64,000 nt of DNA from Brachionus plicatilis (taxonomy: Eukaryota; Rotifera; Eurotatoria; Ploima; Brachionidae): contig QEOQ01000226.1 in the NCBI GenBank assembly GCA_010279815.1, positions 2,262,456 to 2,326,455 on the forward strand, written 5' to 3'. Position 1 is the stretch's first letter; each line of letters starts with the position of its first letter. This document shows positions 61,312-64,000 of this stretch, one piece after another. Under the pieces are notes generated by a model, which had not been told where the DNA came from, made no database searches, and saw nothing but the letters and a program-made list of their open reading frames with translations. The position numbers and the translations under genes are program-made.

Positions 61312-62578
61312 CCCTAATTTGAATTAATTAAAATTAAAATGTCAAAGTAAAATCAGAAAAGTTTGCAGAAAACTAATTTAGATTTTAAACTTGTTCTGAA
61401 AGGTTTTTTAAACCTTAATTGTGAACACTTAAAAGTAGCCTGATTTTTGTAAATTTGTAAAGTTTTTGTTTGAATCGAAAAAATTTTCAGTTCAAATTTC
61501 TTAAGGGATTCTTAGTTAAAAATGTCCGCTAAGATTCAAATTAATTTAAAATTGGGGTAAGAAAATGTGCCAATATCTTAAGAGCTCAAAGAGTGGATTT
61601 TTAAACTATTTTAACTAAAAAATCAGTCTGCTAATTAGCAGGGAATAAAGATGCCTTCAAGTTGATCAAATTTATTAATATTAATTCTTTCCAAATTAAA
61701 AAAAAAATTAAATATAACTGAGAAAAATTCTGTTTATATTTTTATTTTTTTAACCGCAAGAAGAGGTTTATTTATAATTAATTATTTTTGCGTATTCAAA
61801 GAAAATATCGATAAAAAAATTTTAAAAACCACATTAAACAAAATACGATTTCGCCGATAAAAACTGATAATTATTAATTATTAAAAATTTTTTTGATTCT
61901 GAATTTTTGTGGACTTTAAATTCACAAAAGTCAAAATTAATAACAAAATGTCCAATTTTAAGTCACAATGCCTATAACGATTCAAAAAACTGATTGACTT
62001 AGTGTTGGTAATCGACTCCAATAGATTGATAAAATTCATAAATCGATTTATTTTTTTTAGTTGACTGTAAATCTACTAATTTATCTCGAAATTAAAGTTA
62101 AATTAGCAAAAAAAATAGTTTTTTTTTATAAAAAAAGTCTTTAATAAATTCTCAAATTTCAGATTTAAAAGATATATTTATTTTGGTTATTTAAAACCAT
62201 TTAAAAAAAAAGTTACTTAAAAATATGTAAAAATAAGTTATCTAAAAATAGCTTATTTAAAAAAATTAGAAATTGGCTGTTATAGTGGGGCGTCTACGTG
62301 CGCCACTACAGACTCAAGTCTCCCACAGCATATTTACTACTACTACTAGATTTAAAAGCTAAAATTACAATTTAACGATTTATTTGAAGCTGTTAAATTA
62401 GTTATTATAAAAAAATATTCAAAAATTTAAAATGATTAAAAATTTAAATTTAAAACGATTTAAAATAAAAAAAATTAAACAGAAAACAAAATTTTTGCAA
62501 TAAATTTTGACAGGATCCTATGATTTCATTCCAATCGATTCTAAATTCAAAAATTGAATATTCTTAATTTTTTCTAGT
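61312..62578. other. AT-rich intergenic DNA
   Basis: No gene was seen. A GC-rich patch at 62285-62330 contains an imperfect hairpin (TAGTGG..CG against CGCCACTA). Confidence 0.45.
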
Positions 62579-62835
62579 TGGCATTTAAAATACTTTAAGT
62601 ATTTGTTATTGAACGCCGCACTAAATGCCCAAGAATTTGGTTTTGGTGCCTTAAAAAAAATTTATTTCAATTTTTCAATAAAAATAAAATTGAACTATTG
62701 TTGGCATAGATTCCGCGATCATGCCATCTTATCTATCTTAAGGTTTGAAAATCCAATTTTTTTTGAGGCACCAAAAAAATACCCATGGGATTTTAATGCA
62801 ACATTAAAAATGGTATTTAAAACTTATGAATGCTA
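62579..62835. mobile_element. Imperfect foldback element
   Basis: The left 75 bp (62580-62655) and the right 75 bp (62762-62835) are imperfect inverted copies. The shared ends are GCATT at the outside and GGTGCC followed by an A run at the inside. In the middle a further hairpin, GGCAT..ATGCC, lies at about 62703-62725. The whole unit can fold end to end. The 77-codon plus frame that spans it is probably a by-product of the repeat. Confidence 0.5.
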
Positions 62836-63678
62836 AAATTTTAAAATTTAGATTTTGCAATTATTTCTGTAAATTTAAAGATTGAAAGGTCGTAGAAAAA
62901 TATTGATTAGTTCTTATTTTATTTGTACCCTAAAACTTAATAAAAAATAGAATCAGAAATTTTAGAAACTTTAAAAAAATTGCGATTATTATTTTTTAGT
63001 GATGTATCAATTCATAGAAAAATTAATTTTCTGAAAATAAATAATACAAAACAAATTCTTGGAATAAATTTTTTTCAATTAAAATTTTCGTATTTTGTAA
63101 AGAAAAATTTAAAAATTTTTAAATTTATTATTTTTTAAAAATTTCTAGAGACTATTATTCTGAAAAAAATCCTATGATTAATTTTCAATGAAATGTTTTT
63201 CTATTTTTTATTCCATTAAAAAATTCTATGAAAATAACTCTATGAAATAAAATAATGAAATAATTATTCTAAGAAAAAAAATTCTATGAATTGAGCGTTC
63301 ACCAATTTTTTTACACAATTTTATAACCTAGTCATAACCTAGTTTTTTTTTAAAAAATAAAAATTTTAAACTGATTTTTTAACGAAATAAAAATGAATTG
63401 AAATTATATCTTAAATATATGCAATAAATTTAGTATATTTTTTATTAATTAACTTTCCTATTTTAAGATGATAACCTTGTAACAAGTTATTTTAAAACCA
63501 AAGGACGCAAAATTGGTTTTTTGTCATTAATGCGCTATTTTAACAAAAACTATTTGCCAACAATTCAAAGCAGAAAAAGCTATTAGCTTTTAAAAATTTG
63601 TAAAAATAAAATAAACATTTTTTTAAAATTATTAATTTTTATTAAATTAGATAAATAAACAATTTAAAATTTAAAAAT
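62836..63678. other. AT-rich intergenic DNA
   Basis: Nothing was recognised. Confidence 0.5.
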
Positions 63679-64000
63679 TTAAAATTCAATTTGTACCAAT
63701 GCTGGAAAAGTTTTCATACGTAAACGCTCCACTTCCGAGCGCAAGAAAGCAACTTCTTGAGCCTGAGCTTTTGCCAGATCGACCAACTTTCGTCTCTGAA
63801 TAATCTGCTGAAACTTCTCTTGTCTTATAGTATCGATTGTTTTTCCGGCTAGAAAAATACAAAATTTTTTATTTTATAACAAAAATTTATAATTTTTACT
63901 CATTTCTTCATTAATGTGTTTTCTATCATGCAACGAAATATTATTTTCTCTCAAATTATCATCAAATTGATCATTATTATTAGCTATCTTGATCGATTGG
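63679..64000 (-). CDS. 3' end of a coiled-coil gene (partial; possibly cilia-associated)
   Basis: Two minus-strand exons are visible: the last, 63848-63679, and the preceding one, from 63900 to beyond the right edge, separated by a 51-bp intron. The end reads NEEMTGKTIDTIRQEKFQQI, then IQRRKLVDLAKAQAQEVAFL, then RSEVERLRMKTFPALVQIEF and a stop. The heptad pattern indicates a coiled coil. The ending AQAQE..LRSEVERLRMKTFPAL recalls the C-termini of long cilia- and flagella-associated proteins such as CFAP43 or CFAP44, but this is memory-based and not secure. The start and most of the gene lie outside the window. Confidence 0.6.

Overview
The window is eukaryotic nuclear DNA, very AT-rich, with compact genes. 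Most introns are about 43-63 bp with GT..AG ends and usually a T-rich stretch before the AG. The genes are bilaterian animal types: an Msx homeobox gene, two MFSD1 transporters, a GPI-type immunoglobulin cell-surface protein, a TRPM8-channel-associated-factor-like M60 protein, a NEK6/7 kinase and a TEX261/SVP26 protein. Composition, tiny introns and gene types fit a monogonont rotifer such as Brachionus best; a flatworm or another small AT-rich metazoan is not excluded. The species call is inference.

Layout. 1-8.4 kb holds no host gene but has three traces of non-LTR retrotransposons. The Msx gene is at 8870-10144, a GC-rich island with opposed CCAAT boxes about 400 bp upstream. 10.1-18.3 kb is gene-free except for perfect hairpins, a 0.6-kb nested inverted-repeat element and a reverse-transcriptase scrap. 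Two MFSD1-like genes lie in tandem at 18.3-22.2 kb (+). A six-exon Ig-superfamily gene spans 24.2-28.6 kb (-), with a 2.5-kb intron carrying a perfect 27-bp palindrome. 28.6-42.1 kb is a gene desert with one tRNA-like SINE head. At 42.2-43.8 kb two unknown genes diverge from a 0.4-kb spacer. At 44.8-46.1 kb a terminal-inverted-repeat transposon with GC-rich internal repeats surrounds an assembly gap. The TCAF-like gene (-) is at 47.8-50.2 kb. From 51.8 to 55.6 kb a dense mobile-element cluster holds an intact tRNA-type SINE with target duplications, a hairpin MITE, a 1.28-kb and a 1.05-kb TIR element. The NEK6/7-like kinase (-) is at 56.9-58.0 kb, the TEX261 homologue (+) at 60.6-61.3 kb, a foldback element near 62.6 kb, and the 3' end of a coiled-coil gene (-) runs off the right edge.

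The genes are not a pathway; they are ordinary unlinked metazoan functions. What stands out is (i) the number and variety of palindromic non-autonomous elements, (ii) intron differences between the two tandem MFSD1 copies, (iii) the base composition of the Msx gene and (iv) a basic insertion in the third Ig domain. I did not find a convincing new multi-gene system. Splice models were built by eye from reading frame, splice signals and remembered family sequences, and none was tested against transcripts.
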